A stretch of 64,000 nt of DNA from Devosia sp. 1566 (GCF_004005995.1 NZ_CP034767.1:2728001-2792000); one strand, 5' to 3'. Shown: positions 52,235 through 62,085, counted from the stretch's first letter. Program-made: numbers and translations. The notes: generated by a model not told the origin, from the sequence alone.

Positions 52235-53929
52235 GTGTTTAGTGTGGCGGTAAAATCGGATAACCTGGCCCTTCGTGGCACTCGACTCCTGGCAGCAGCG
52301 CTGCTGAGTTTTTCGCTCCTGATCGGCCAGGCCGCCGTGGTTCCGGCCAATGCCGCCTCCGAGCGCAGCCTTTATCTCTACTACACCCACACCAAGGAAA
52401 CGGCCCGCATCGTTTTCAAGCGCAACGGGCAGTATGTGCAGTCCGGGCTCAACGAGCTCAACCGCTTCCTGCGCGATTGGCGTCGTAACGAACCAGCCAA
52501 GATGGACCCACGGCTGTTTGACCTGGTTTGGGAAGTCTACCAGGAAGTGGGGGCTACCCAGCCCATCAACATCGTTTCCGCTTATCGCTCGCCCGCGACC
52601 AACAAGATGTTGCGCCAGACCTCCTCCGGTGTTGCCGAAAACTCCCAGCACACCAAGGGCCATGCCATGGACTTCTTTATCCCAGGCATTTCGCTGTCCA
52701 AGCTGCGCGCCGTCGCGATGCGCAAGCAGGTCGGCGGCGTTGGCTATTATCCCAGCTCGGGCAGCCCCTTTGTTCACCTTGATACTGGTTCGGTCCGCGC
52801 CTGGCCACGCATGACCCGTGCGCAGCTCAAGGACGTGTTCCCCGATGGGCGGACCATGCACTTGCCTGCCGATGGCAAGCCACTGTCGCAGGAAGGCTAT
52901 CGCCTCGCCCAGGCCGAATGGCAACGTTGCCGCGCCGTGCCCTGCGGCAATGGCGGCTCGGGCACTCAGGTGGCCAGCGCCGGCAATTCTTTGGTCGACA
53001 TGTTCTTTGGCGGCAACAAAGGCAACAACCAGCCCGCGCCCAGGCCCGCCCCCGCTCCGGTGCAGGTTGCATCAGTAGCTGCGGCCGCTCAGTCCCCGCA
53101 AGCGGCTGCCCGCGTTGCCGTTGCTCCCCCCATTCCAATGATGCGGCCGGCGAGCATGTCCGCGCCTGCCTCGAGCACGGTCGCCGTCGCCGAACAGGAT
53201 GTGCCGGTGCCCTTCTCCACGGTTGGCAGCGCCCCGTTGGCAGAGGCAGAACTTGTCACCGCCTCGAACGCACCAGTGCCGGCCACCAAATCGCCTACCC
53301 TCATGATGGCGACCGCCTCCACTCTACCGGCCGGCAATGGCGAAACCGCTGTGGTCGCCCTGGCAGCGCTGAGCCAGCCTTTCCCGCATCCGCCGCTCCA
53401 GGCCGGCCGCTCGTCTGAGCCTGACATGATGACGGCTTACCTGCCGCCCCTCGGCCAGAACGGCCAGGCACAGGACATGCTCCAGCAACTCATCGAGCAG
53501 GAAACCGCAGCCCAGGTTGCCGCCGCCCCCGTGGCCCCGGTTCCCAACCTGCCCCCTCTGGGCGCTGCCGGTGTGAAGACCGCCTCGCTGGGTGGCGAGC
53601 CCGCCCGAGACTCCACGGCATCGCTTTTTGCCTCAACCTTCAACTCGGTTCAGGGGCAAAGCGAACCTGTCGCCAAGGCGCTCGCCGCCATGATCGCCAA
53701 GGACGAGGCTTCTGCCGCGCCAACGCCTGCCGCATTGACCGCCCCCGATCTGGAGCATGCCGCAGCCCTTCTGGTCGCGCCCGCGCCGCTGTCTTCCGAT
53801 CACTTCGCCTTGATTGAAGCCCAGTCCCGCGATGTCGATACGGCCACGGCTCTGGCCCCTGCGGTGGCGCTATCCCCCAGCAATGCGCCGCTGGCCGTGA
53901 CCCATACGCGCTTTACCGCGTCCAATTAG
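52235..53929 (+). CDS. Exported DUF882/M15-type peptidase with long C-terminal tail
   Basis: The 564-residue protein has a signal peptide (RLLAAALLSFSLLIGQAAVVPANAA region) and an M15-like DUF882 domain (about 45-190), related to D,D- or L,D-carboxypeptidases. Zinc ligands are visible: His and Asp in SQHTKGHAMDFF and His in FVHLDTG. A tail of about 330 residues is Ala/Pro-rich and low in complexity. The start is uncertain: GTG at 52235 or 52244, as there is no in-frame ATG. It lies downstream of an L,D-transpeptidase but behind a terminator. Confidence 0.85.
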   Translation: MFSVAVKSDNLALRGTRLLAAALLSFSLLIGQAAVVPANAASERSLYLYYTHTKETARIVFKRNGQYVQSGLNELNRFLRDWRRNEPAKMDPRLFDLVWEVYQEVGATQPINIVSAYRSPATNKMLRQTSSGVAENSQHTKGHAMDFFIPGISLSKLRAVAMRKQVGGVGYYPSSGSPFVHLDTGSVRAWPRMTRAQLKDVFPDGRTMHLPADGKPLSQEGYRLAQAEWQRCRAVPCGNGGSGTQVASAGNSLVDMFFGGNKGNNQPAPRPAPAPVQVASVAAAAQSPQAAARVAVAPPIPMMRPASMSAPASSTVAVAEQDVPVPFSTVGSAPLAEAELVTASNAPVPATKSPTLMMATASTLPAGNGETAVVALAALSQPFPHPPLQAGRSSEPDMMTAYLPPLGQNGQAQDMLQQLIEQETAAQVAAAPVAPVPNLPPLGAAGVKTASLGGEPARDSTASLFASTFNSVQGQSEPVAKALAAMIAKDEASAAPTPAALTAPDLEHAAALLVAPAPLSSDHFALIEAQSRDVDTATALAPAVALSPSNAPLAVTHTRFTASN

Positions 53930-53938
53930 CCTCACCCG

Positions 53939-53968
53939 CCAGCCTCTCCACAACCAGGGAGAGGCTGG
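53939..53968. repeat. Perfect inverted repeat before dxs
   Basis: CCAGCCTCTCC and GGAGAGGCTGG form an 11-bp stem with an 8-base loop, 10 bases after the DUF882 stop. There is no T tract; it may be a factor-independent stop of low efficiency or a dispersed element. Confidence 0.55.
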
Positions 53969-54052
53969 CTGAGGCACGCCGGCTTGTTGCAAAGCCTCTC
54001 GGCGCCCCGTAAAACCTTGAGCTATCTTTTAGTTCGGCAAAGGAAGCCAGCA

Positions 54053-55990
54053 TTGGCCGATAAGCCATCGACGCCCCTGCTCGATACCGTTCAAACCCCC
54101 GCCGAACTCCGCGCCCTACCCCGCGAGGATTTGCGTCAGCTTGCCGATGAGTTGCGCGCCGAAGTCATCGACGCCGTTTCGGTGACTGGTGGTCATCTGG
54201 GCTCCGCCCTTGGTGTCATCGAACTCACAGTCGCCCTCCATGCCGTGTTCGACACGCCCCATGATCGACTGATCTGGGATGTCGGCCACCAGGCTTATCC
54301 TCATAAGGTTCTGACCGGTCGCCGCGATCGCATCCGCACCCTGCGCCAGCGCAGTGGCCTGTCCGGGTTCACCCGCCGCGCCGAAAGCCCCTATGATCCC
54401 TTTGGGGCCGGGCATTCCTCCACCTCGATTTCTGCCGGCCTCGGCATGGCTGTCGCCAGCGATCTTCAGGGCACCAAGCGCAATGTCGTGGCCGTGATCG
54501 GTGATGGCTCGATGTCCGCGGGCATGGCTTATGAAGCCATGAACAATGCGGGCGCCATGGATGCCCGCCTGATCGTCATCCTCAACGACAACGACATGTC
54601 GATCGCCCCGCCCACCGGGGCCATGAGCGCCTATCTCGCCCGCCTCGTGTCCGGCCCGCTTTATCGCGGCGCACGCGAAGCGGCCAAGACCATCGCCAAA
54701 AAGCTCCCCTCATTCCTGCACGAGCCCGCGCGCCGCACCGAGGAATTTGCGCGCGGCATGCTGACTGGCGGCACGCTCTTTGAGGAACTCGGCTTTTACT
54801 ATGTGGGCCCGATCGACGGGCATAATCTCGATCACCTCCTACCCGTCCTCGAAAATGTGCGCGATGCCGATGAAGGCCCGATCCTCATTCACGTCGTCAC
54901 CAAAAAGGGCAAAGGCTATGCCCCCGCCGAGGACGCGGCCGATAAATATCACGGCGTCTCCAAGTTCAACGTGATCACCGGCGCCCAGGCCAAGGCGCCA
55001 TCCAATGCGCCCTCTTACACCAATGTCTTTGCCCAATCCCTGATCCAGGAGGCAGCCGAAGACCCCAGCATCGTGGCGGTCACCGCCGCCATGCCTTCGG
55101 GCACTGGGCTCGACAAGTTCGCCGAGATTTATCCCAGCCGCATCTTTGATGTGGGCATTGCCGAGCAGCACGCGGTCACCTTCGCGGCGGGCCTCGCCAC
55201 CGAAGGCATGCGCCCGTTCTGCGCGATCTATTCGACCTTCCTGCAGCGCGCCTATGACCAGGTGGTCCATGACGTCGCCATCCAGGGCCTGCCGGTGCGC
55301 TTCGCTATCGATCGTGCCGGCTATGTCGGCGCCGATGGTCCCACCCATGCCGGCAACTACGACGCCGCCTATCTCGGCGCCATTCCTGGAATCGTGCAGA
55401 TGGCCGCCGCCGACGAAGCCGAACTCAAGCACATGGTCGCGACGGCGGTGGCTTATGACTCCGGCCCGATTGCTTTCCGCTATCCGCGCGGCGATGGGGT
55501 GGGCGTCGATATGCCCGAGCGCGGCATCATCCTGCCCATTGGCAAGGGTCGTATTGTTCGCCCCGGCAGCACCATCGCCATTCTCTCTTGGGGCACGCGC
55601 CTGGCTGAAGCTCTGGCCGCTGCCGACCGGCTCGCGGCCCTGGGGCTCAACCCGACCGTTGCCGATGCGCGGTTCATGAAGCCGCTAGACGAGGAACTCG
55701 TCACGCAGCTCGCTCAAAGCCATGATGTGATGCTGACGCTGGAAGAAGGCTCGATCGGCGGCTTTGGCAGCCATGTCGCCACCTTCCTCGCCAGCAATGG
55801 CCTGCTCGATGGCAAGCTGCGTTTCCGCCCGCTGATGATCCCCGATCGTTTCGTGGAACACGCCACTCAGGCTGATATGTATGCCGATGCCGGCCTTGAC
55901 CGCACCGGCATCGTCACTGCAGCACTTCGGGCTCTTGGATACGACGAAGCCGCCATGGCGGCGGCTATCGGGTCGATGGCAATTCGGTAA
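54053..55990 (+). CDS. dxs: 1-deoxy-D-xylulose-5-phosphate synthase
   Basis: Dxs condenses pyruvate and glyceraldehyde-3-phosphate in the first step of the MEP isoprenoid pathway. The 645-residue protein opens [21 protein letters not shown] and has [33 protein letters not shown], the ThDP motif [15 protein letters not shown], and the C-terminal [12 protein letters not shown]. The start is TTG at 54053 with AAGGAAG upstream. It stands alone here, without ispA or xseB neighbours. Confidence 0.96.
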   Translation: MADKPSTPLLDTVQTPAELRALPREDLRQLADELRAEVIDAVSVTGGHLGSALGVIELTVALHAVFDTPHDRLIWDVGHQAYPHKVLTGRRDRIRTLRQRSGLSGFTRRAESPYDPFGAGHSSTSISAGLGMAVASDLQGTKRNVVAVIGDGSMSAGMAYEAMNNAGAMDARLIVILNDNDMSIAPPTGAMSAYLARLVSGPLYRGAREAAKTIAKKLPSFLHEPARRTEEFARGMLTGGTLFEELGFYYVGPIDGHNLDHLLPVLENVRDADEGPILIHVVTKKGKGYAPAEDAADKYHGVSKFNVITGAQAKAPSNAPSYTNVFAQSLIQEAAEDPSIVAVTAAMPSGTGLDKFAEIYPSRIFDVGIAEQHAVTFAAGLATEGMRPFCAIYSTFLQRAYDQVVHDVAIQGLPVRFAIDRAGYVGADGPTHAGNYDAAYLGAIPGIVQMAAADEAELKHMVATAVAYDSGPIAFRYPRGDGVGVDMPERGIILPIGKGRIVRPGSTIAILSWGTRLAEALAAADRLAALGLNPTVADARFMKPLDEELVTQLAQSHDVMLTLEEGSIGGFGSHVATFLASNGLLDGKLRFRPLMIPDRFVEHATQADMYADAGLDRTGIVTAALRALGYDEAAMAAAIGSMAIR

Positions 55991-55997
55991 TGGATCG

Positions 55998-56029
55998 GGC
56001 CCTGCCGCCGACAAGCTCGGCGGCGGGCC
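55998..56029. terminator. Hairpin between convergent dxs and gapR
   Basis: GGCCC-T-GCCGCCGA and TCGGCGGC-G-GGCC form a strong stem of 12 pairs with a 5-base loop in the 49-base convergent gap. It lacks a clear T tract on either strand but probably serves both genes. Confidence 0.5.
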
Positions 56030-56039
56030 GGTTCTGGCC

Positions 56040-56300
56040 TCAGTCTTCCGGCGGTGCCGCCACCATGCCCAGCGCGCTCATGTAAAGCTCCAGCAGGGCT
56101 TCCTGCTCCATGCGCTCATTGGCATCCTGTTTGCGGATACGAACGATCTGCCGCAGTATCTTGACGTCAAAGCCGTTGCCCTTGGCCTCGGCGTAGATTT
56201 CCTTGATGTCGGCGGCGATGGCTGCCTTCTCTTCTTCCATGCGTTCGATGCGCTCGACGAACGCCCGGAGCTGGTCCTGGGCAACACTATCTTCGGCCAT
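56040..56300 (-). CDS. gapR: GapR-type nucleoid protein (DUF2312)
   Basis: GapR of Caulobacter binds overtwisted DNA ahead of replication and transcription forks and stimulates type II topoisomerases. The 86-residue protein matches DUF2312: [42 protein letters not shown] and RIRKQD, then a helix. The ATG at 56300 is used. It is convergent with dxs and divergent from the DUF1036 gene. Confidence 0.9.
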   Translation of the reverse strand: MAEDSVAQDQLRAFVERIERMEEEKAAIAADIKEIYAEAKGNGFDVKILRQIVRIRKQDANERMEQEALLELYMSALGMVAAPPED

Positions 56301-56467
56301 AAAAACATCCTTCTCGCTTTAACCCTGCTTCAAACAGCAGCACAGGTTCGGGTTCAAGCGCTTTCGCCGCCAATCCACACCTGCGTCCCTGGGCCGCACG
56401 CCGCTGCGGGGCCGAGCATTGCTTTGCAATACCCGGCCTATTTCCGCCCAAAGGCTTGTTTATGCAT

Positions 56468-56481
56468 TGACCTATTGGTCA
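56468..56481. promoter_or_regulatory. Inverted repeat TGACC-TATT-GGTCA upstream of the DUF1036 gene
   Basis: A perfect 5-bp inverted repeat with a 4-base spacer overlaps a possible -35 (TTGACC) about 30 bases before the DUF1036 ATG. It may be an operator; no known regulator site is recognised. Confidence 0.35.
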
Positions 56482-56511
56482 CCATACGCTCAAACACCAA
56501 CGGTCCTCCCG

Positions 56512-57144
56512 ATGTATTCCGGCATGCTCCTGTACCTCTTTCGCCTTAGCTTGACGCTTGTCGGCGCGCTGGTTTCCAGCTTCCTGCTGTTTTCCGCACC
56601 GGCTCGCGCCGATCTGCGCATCTGCAACGAAACCGCCAATCTGGTGTCTGTGGCGATCGGCTACCGGGCTGAGCGCGGCTGGATGAGCGAAGGCTGGTGG
56701 CAGGCCCCGTCCGGTGATTGCCGGGTGCTTTACCAAGGCGATCTCGAGCGGCGCTTTTATTACATCTATGCTGTTGATGATATTGGCGGCGGCGCCTGGG
56801 ACGGCGCGGTCTTCATGTGCACGCGTGACGAAACCTTCACGATATTCGGGGTTGAGGATTGCCTCGCCCGGGGCTATGAGCGCACCGGGTTCTTTGAAAT
56901 CGATACCCAGAACCAGACGGACTGGACCTTGCAGCTGACTGAAAACATGGGCGCTCCCGATGTGGTGGGCCCGGACAGCCAGGAAAATCTGGAAGACCCG
57001 GCCCTTGTGGTTGATCCGGATGACGTGACCATCGAAGCGCCGGCGGCCTCCCCGGGTTCACCTGCCGCCAATTCGGTCCCGCCCCCGGATGCGCCCCCGG
57101 CTTCGGACCCGGCGCCGGCGGATCCTCCGCCGGCGAACCAGTAG
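56512..57144 (+). CDS. Exported DUF1036 protein
   Basis: The 210-residue protein has a signal peptide (LFRLSLTLVGALVSSFLLFSAPARA), then a DUF1036 domain with LRICNETANLVSVAIGYRAERGWMSEGWW and Cys residues that may form disulfides, and a Pro-rich tail. DUF1036 proteins are periplasmic and of unknown function. The ATG at 56512 is chosen; the ATG at 56524 would also give a good signal peptide and neither has a clear ribosome site. It lies 20 bases before pyk. Confidence 0.83.
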   Translation: MYSGMLLYLFRLSLTLVGALVSSFLLFSAPARADLRICNETANLVSVAIGYRAERGWMSEGWWQAPSGDCRVLYQGDLERRFYYIYAVDDIGGGAWDGAVFMCTRDETFTIFGVEDCLARGYERTGFFEIDTQNQTDWTLQLTENMGAPDVVGPDSQENLEDPALVVDPDDVTIEAPAASPGSPAANSVPPPDAPPASDPAPADPPPANQ

Positions 57145-57164
57145 TTTAACCGAACGGACACGCT

Positions 57165-58601
<1,437 letters not shown>

Positions 58602-58623
58602 GCGCGCGACACGGCACCACAAC

Positions 58624-58649
58624 AAAGCCCGCCCTTTGGCGGGCTTTTC
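58624..58649 (+). terminator. Terminator after pyk
   Basis: AAAGCCCGCC and GGCGGGCTTTT form a stem of about 9 bp with a CTTT-type loop, followed by CT. It lies 23 bases past the pyk stop. Confidence 0.82.
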
Positions 58650-58650
58650 T

Positions 58651-58815
58651 TATGAGGTCGACGGCATCGGCACCAAGCTCGTGCACCACCGGGTGCCACC
58701 CAAGGTCGAATACGGGCTGACAGCGTGGAGCTAGTCGCTTTGCCCCGCCCTCGACGCGCTGCTGCAATGGGCCGAAGCCAGGCGCCCTGAACTCTGGCGT
58801 CCCCTAAAACCCTAA
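58651..58815 (+). pseudogene. Remnant of an HxlR-family transcription regulator gene
   Basis: The frame from 58651 reads YEVDGIGTKLVHHRVPPKVE then YGLTAWS, a TAG stop at 58732-58734, and continues in the same frame as SLCPALDALLQWAEA then RRPELWRP to a TAA at 58813. This matches the C-terminal half of the HxlR winged-helix family, where VPPKVEY-x-LT and L-x-P-x-LDAL-x-WAE are conserved. The N-terminal half is missing and was replaced by the pyk 3' end. It is a truncated pseudogene with one in-frame stop. Confidence 0.72.
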
Positions 58816-58824
58816 AACCCTAAA
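58802..58824. repeat. Short CCCTAAAA tandem repeat
   Basis: Nearly three copies of the 8-bp unit CCCTAAAA occur in tandem, overlapping the end of the HxlR remnant and the corA stop codon. It is probably slippage-generated. Confidence 0.75.
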
Positions 58825-59791
58825 GCCAACCCTTGCGCTTGAAATACAGGAACGGCAGCAAGGCCGACAGCACCATCAGCCCAATCGCCCAGGGATAGCC
58901 CAGCTGCCAATGGAGTTCGGGCATATGCTCGTAGTTCATGCCATAGATCGACGCCACCAGGGTTGGCGGCAGGAACACCACGGCAGCCACCGAGAAGATC
59001 TTGATGATCTGGTTCTGCTCGAGATTGATCATGCCCAGCGTCGCATTGAGCAAAAAGTCCAGCCGGGCCGACGATGCCCGTGCATGCTCGCCCAGCGAAG
59101 TGGCATCGCGTTGGATCAGCCGCACCAGATAGCGGCTTTCCTTGTCGTCGGACGTGTCCTCGACTGCCGAATAATAGGTCACGAGCCGCGACATGCTCAC
59201 CAGGCTCTCCTGGATCATCGTCAGCAGCTCAGCCTTCTGCCCGATCTGGGAAATAACCTTTTCGAGGCTGCGCGTCTTCTTGTTGGCCTTGGCTTTGGTG
59301 GTGTTGAACACCTCATGGGACAAATTGTCGGTTTCGTTGCCAATCCGCTCCAGCGCGTCCGCCGTGCGGTCAATCATCGCTTCGATAAGCCCGAGCATGA
59401 TTTCCTCGCCCGAGCCGTGCACTGCCCCCTTCGCCCGCTGCGCCCGGTTGGTGTAGGCCAGGAAAGGTGTGGGCTCGGCATAGCGGACAGTGACCAGGGA
59501 ATTGTTCTTGAGGATGAAGGTGATCGGCGTCTTGATCGGCGTTTCCGTGTCCAGATGAGCCAGACCCGTAAGGGTCATGAAAATCGCGCCATCTTCCATA
59601 TAAAGCCGGGCCGAGAGCTCAATTTCCTCCATCTCGGCACGGCTGGGCACGTCGACGGCCAGCAGCCGCTCGACTTCCCGGACGTCCTCGTCACTGGGGC
59701 TGATCAGGTCGAGCCAGATCGGCACGGCACCGGTGTGGCCGCTTTCAAAGGGCACGAGCCGATCCTGGGTCCGGGTATAGATGCGCAGCAT
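58820..59791 (-). CDS. corA: CorA-family magnesium/divalent cation transporter
   Basis: The 323-residue protein has the long N-terminal cytoplasmic helical domain of CorA and two C-terminal membrane helices (about 265-283 and 298-317) with the diagnostic YGMN at 283-286, followed by the periplasmic loop YEHMPEL. CorA pentamers import Mg2+ and Co2+. The ATG at 59791 has GAGG upstream and is preferred to a reading extending 18 codons further. The gene ends in the CCCTAAAA repeat. Confidence 0.94.
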   Translation of the reverse strand: MLRIYTRTQDRLVPFESGHTGAVPIWLDLISPSDEDVREVERLLAVDVPSRAEMEEIELSARLYMEDGAIFMTLTGLAHLDTETPIKTPITFILKNNSLVTVRYAEPTPFLAYTNRAQRAKGAVHGSGEEIMLGLIEAMIDRTADALERIGNETDNLSHEVFNTTKAKANKKTRSLEKVISQIGQKAELLTMIQESLVSMSRLVTYYSAVEDTSDDKESRYLVRLIQRDATSLGEHARASSARLDFLLNATLGMINLEQNQIIKIFSVAAVVFLPPTLVASIYGMNYEHMPELHWQLGYPWAIGLMVLSALLPFLYFKRKGWL

Positions 59792-60022
59792 GGCAGCTCC
59801 TCGTTCTGGGTGGCGAGCTTCATGGACAAACCAGTGCCTGCTCAAGGGGTGAAACGAACGGCGCCGCGAAGCGCTCCTGCCGCGCGAGCATCATTGTCGT
59901 CTGGCAGGCGCCTGCTGCGTCCTTGGAGGCCACCAGCAAGGGAGAGGCATGTTGTCCCCATCCGTGCCGCCAATTACGCTCTGTACTGAGCTCACGCGTC
60001 CTGAACCCGGTCCCGGCCTGCC

Positions 60023-60679
60023 ATGATCCCCACCATCACCGCCTTTGCCGATTCTCCTGATCAAGGTGCGGGCCTCGCCCGCGACATGCGCGTGCGCTGG
60101 GCGCTCGAGGAAGTGGGGCAGCCCTACCATGTGCGCCTCGTGTCCTTTGCCCAGATGCGCCAGCCCGCCCATCTGGCCCTCCATCCCTTCGGACAAATCC
60201 CGACCTACGAGGAGGGCACGCTCACCCTGTTCGAATCGGGCGCCATCGTCCTGCACGTCGCCCAGCAGCATCCCGGCCTCCTCTTGCCCGAGGAACCCGA
60301 CGCCCGCGCCCGCGCCATGACCTGGATGTTCGCGGCTCTATCAACGGTCGAGCCGCCCATTGTCGAGCTCGAAATCGCCGAACTCCTTGAACGCAACGAG
60401 AGCTGGTCGCAGCAGCGCCTACCGCTGGTGAAGGATCGCATCCACCACCGGCTGCGCCAGCTTGCTGCCTTTCTGGGCACCAAGGACTGGCTTGATGGCG
60501 CCTTCAGCGCCGCCGATCTGATGCTGGTGCATGTGCTGCTGCGCTTGAGCGGCGCCGGCATCCTCGAGCATTATCCCGATCTCTGCCGCTATCTCGCCCG
60601 CGCTCAGGAGCGCCCGGCTTATCGGCGCGCCTTTGCCGCCCAGCTCGCCGTCTTCACCGCCACCCGGCCCTCAGCTTGA
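60023..60679 (+). CDS. Glutathione S-transferase family protein
   Basis: The 218-residue protein has an N-terminal thioredoxin-fold domain (about 1-80) with ALEEVGQPYHVRLV, FGQIPTYEEG and the glutathione-binding ESGAIVLHVA, and an all-helical C-terminal domain with LDGAFSAADLMLVHVLLRL. The substrate is unknown. The ATG at 60023 is used. It is convergent with rpmJ, and two hairpins (60663-60695 and 60718-60740) follow. Confidence 0.9.
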   Translation: MIPTITAFADSPDQGAGLARDMRVRWALEEVGQPYHVRLVSFAQMRQPAHLALHPFGQIPTYEEGTLTLFESGAIVLHVAQQHPGLLLPEEPDARARAMTWMFAALSTVEPPIVELEIAELLERNESWSQQRLPLVKDRIHHRLRQLAAFLGTKDWLDGAFSAADLMLVHVLLRLSGAGILEHYPDLCRYLARAQERPAYRRAFAAQLAVFTATRPSA

Positions 60680-60695
60680 GGCCGGGCGTTTCTCA
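60663..60695 (+). terminator. Terminator overlapping the GST stop
   Basis: CCCGGCC and GGCCGGG form a 7-bp stem enclosing the stop codon region, followed by CGTTTCTCAGTTT. Confidence 0.6.
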
Positions 60696-60717
60696 GTTTC
60701 CACACCCCAGATACGAC

Positions 60718-60740
60718 AAAGCCCGCACAAGGCGGGCTTT
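60718..60740. terminator. Bidirectional terminator between the GST gene and rpmJ
   Basis: AAAGCCCGC and GCGGGCTTT form a perfect 9-bp stem with a 5-base loop; the A and T ends let it act on both strands. It lies 27 bases past the rpmJ stop. Confidence 0.75.
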
Positions 60741-60767
60741 GCAGAAACTTGCATGAGCAAGCAGATC

Positions 60768-60893
60768 TTAGCCCTGGCGGGCCTTGAAGCGCTTGTCCAC
60801 CTTGTTGATGATGTAAACGCGGCCGCGACGGCGGACGAGCTTGTTCGCGCGGTGGCGAGTCATCAACGCCTTCAGCGAGTTGCGGACTTTCAT
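60768..60893 (-). CDS. rpmJ: 50S ribosomal protein L36 (zinc-free type)
   Basis: The 41-residue protein [20 protein letters not shown] followed by [21 protein letters not shown] is the longer alphaproteobacterial/C-minus form of L36. It lacks the CCHC zinc ligands of the classical 38-residue form. It has its own promoter and leader hairpin and is bounded by terminators, so it is monocistronic and away from the ribosomal protein operons. AGGA lies 7 bases before the ATG at 60893. Confidence 0.95.
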   Translation of the reverse strand: MKVRNSLKALMTRHRANKLVRRRGRVYIINKVDKRFKARQG

Positions 60894-60908
60894 CTTGATA
60901 TCCTCGGG

Positions 60909-60935
60909 TCAAACAAAAGGGGCGCCTAGGCGCCC
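60909..60935 (-). promoter_or_regulatory. rpmJ leader hairpin (shared with rpmE)
   Basis: On the minus strand, GGGCGCC, TA, GGCGCCC is followed by CTTTTGTTTGA, 26 bases before the ATG. The 5' context TTCCGGGCGCC matches TCTCCGGGCGCC of the rpmE leader. With its U-rich tail it resembles an intrinsic terminator, so attenuation is possible. Confidence 0.6.
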
Positions 60936-60949
60936 GGAACTTGCGGGCA

Positions 60950-60978
60950 TTCATAGGGATTTCCCCCTGCCCTGTCAA
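60950..60978 (-). promoter_or_regulatory. Sigma-70-type promoter of rpmJ
   Basis: On the minus strand, TTGACA (60973-60978, perfect) and TATGAA (60950-60955) are separated by exactly 17 bases. Initiation near 60943 gives a leader of about 50 bases. Confidence 0.72.
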
Positions 60979-61020
60979 CGCGGCACAAGCGGAGTTTTCA
61001 CCCTCTTTTCACCGCTTTGC

Positions 61021-61051
61021 GCACCCCGGCAGGCTCGGCAAGCCGGGGCGC
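61021..61051 (-). terminator. Hairpin after oppF
   Basis: GCGCCCCGGC and GCCGGGGTGC form a 10-bp stem (one G-U pair) with an 11-base loop, 15 bases past the oppF stop. No T tract follows, so it may be a 3' stabiliser. Confidence 0.42.
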
Positions 61052-61065
61052 CGATTCCCTTGAGC

Positions 61066-62085
61066 CTAGTGCCCCAGCACCGCGTCCTCAGGCACGCCGA
61101 TCTCGCGCCAGCGATGGCAGGCAACGAGCCGCCCATCTTCGATGGTTTCGAGCACTGGCCGCTTTTCCGCGCAATAAGGCTTGGCGAAGCGACAGCGGGT
61201 GCGGAACGGGCACCCTGAAGGCGGATTGATCGGCGAGGGGATTTCCCCCCGCAGCGCATCCACATTGCGTTGCCGCGCCAATCTGGGGTCGGGAATGGGC
61301 ACGGCCGTCAGCAGCGCCCGTGTATAGGGGTGCTTGGGGTCCTCATAGATCTCGTCCCCCGTTGCCAGCTCCACGATTCGCCCGAGATAGAGCACGAGGA
61401 TGCGGTCGGACACATGCCGCACGACGCTCAGATTGTGCGAGATGAAGATCAGCGTCAGCCCGAACTCTTCCTTGAGTTCGGCGAGCAGGTTGAGGATCTG
61501 CGCCTGGATCGACACGTCGAGCGCCGAAACCGGCTCGTCGCAGACAATGAGCTTGGGCTCGGTGATCAGCGCCCGGGCAATGCCGATGCGCTGCGCCTGC
61601 CCGCCCGAAAACTCGTGCGGATAGCGGTTGATCATCTCGGGCAAGAGGCCCACCGCCGCCATGATCTTGAGTACGCGGGCCCGCCGCTCGGCCTTGTTGA
61701 GCTCGGGCCGCAGCGTGCGCAAGGGGTCGGCGATGATGTCGCCCACGGTCATGCGCGGATTGAGCGAGGCCAGCGGGTCCTGGAAGATGATCTGCAAGTC
61801 CTGCCGGCGCTTGCGCATTTCCTCGGCCGGCACCCGGGTCAGATCCTGCCCTAGCCACAGCACCTGCCCCTCGTCTGGCGCGATCAGCTGCAGGATGCAG
61901 CGCCCGAGCGTTGACTTGCCGCAGCCGCTTTCCCCCACAATGCCAAGGGTCTCGCCCTTGCGGATGGAAAAGTTGATGTTCTCGAGCGCCGTCAGCGTCA
62001 GCTTGCGGCTGAATAGGCCGACGGAAATGGAGAAGGTCTTTTTGAGATCCTTGATCTCGAGCAGGTTGATCGGGGTCTGGTCCAT
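61066..62085 (-). CDS. oppF: Oligopeptide/dipeptide ABC transporter ATPase OppF-like
   Basis: This is one of two ATPases of a peptide-type importer. The 339-residue protein has Walker A GESGCGKST, Q-loop IIFQDP, signature FSGGQAQR, Walker B LIVCDEPVSALD, and the Opp-specific C-terminal Cys cluster (CPFRTRC and later CAEKRP, CHR) that may bind an iron-sulfur cluster. The substrate may be peptides or other solutes of this large family. Its ATG overlaps the oppD stop (TGATG). Confidence 0.9.
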   Translation of the reverse strand: MDQTPINLLEIKDLKKTFSISVGLFSRKLTLTALENINFSIRKGETLGIVGESGCGKSTLGRCILQLIAPDEGQVLWLGQDLTRVPAEEMRKRRQDLQIIFQDPLASLNPRMTVGDIIADPLRTLRPELNKAERRARVLKIMAAVGLLPEMINRYPHEFSGGQAQRIGIARALITEPKLIVCDEPVSALDVSIQAQILNLLAELKEEFGLTLIFISHNLSVVRHVSDRILVLYLGRIVELATGDEIYEDPKHPYTRALLTAVPIPDPRLARQRNVDALRGEIPSPINPPSGCPFRTRCRFAKPYCAEKRPVLETIEDGRLVACHRWREIGVPEDAVLGH

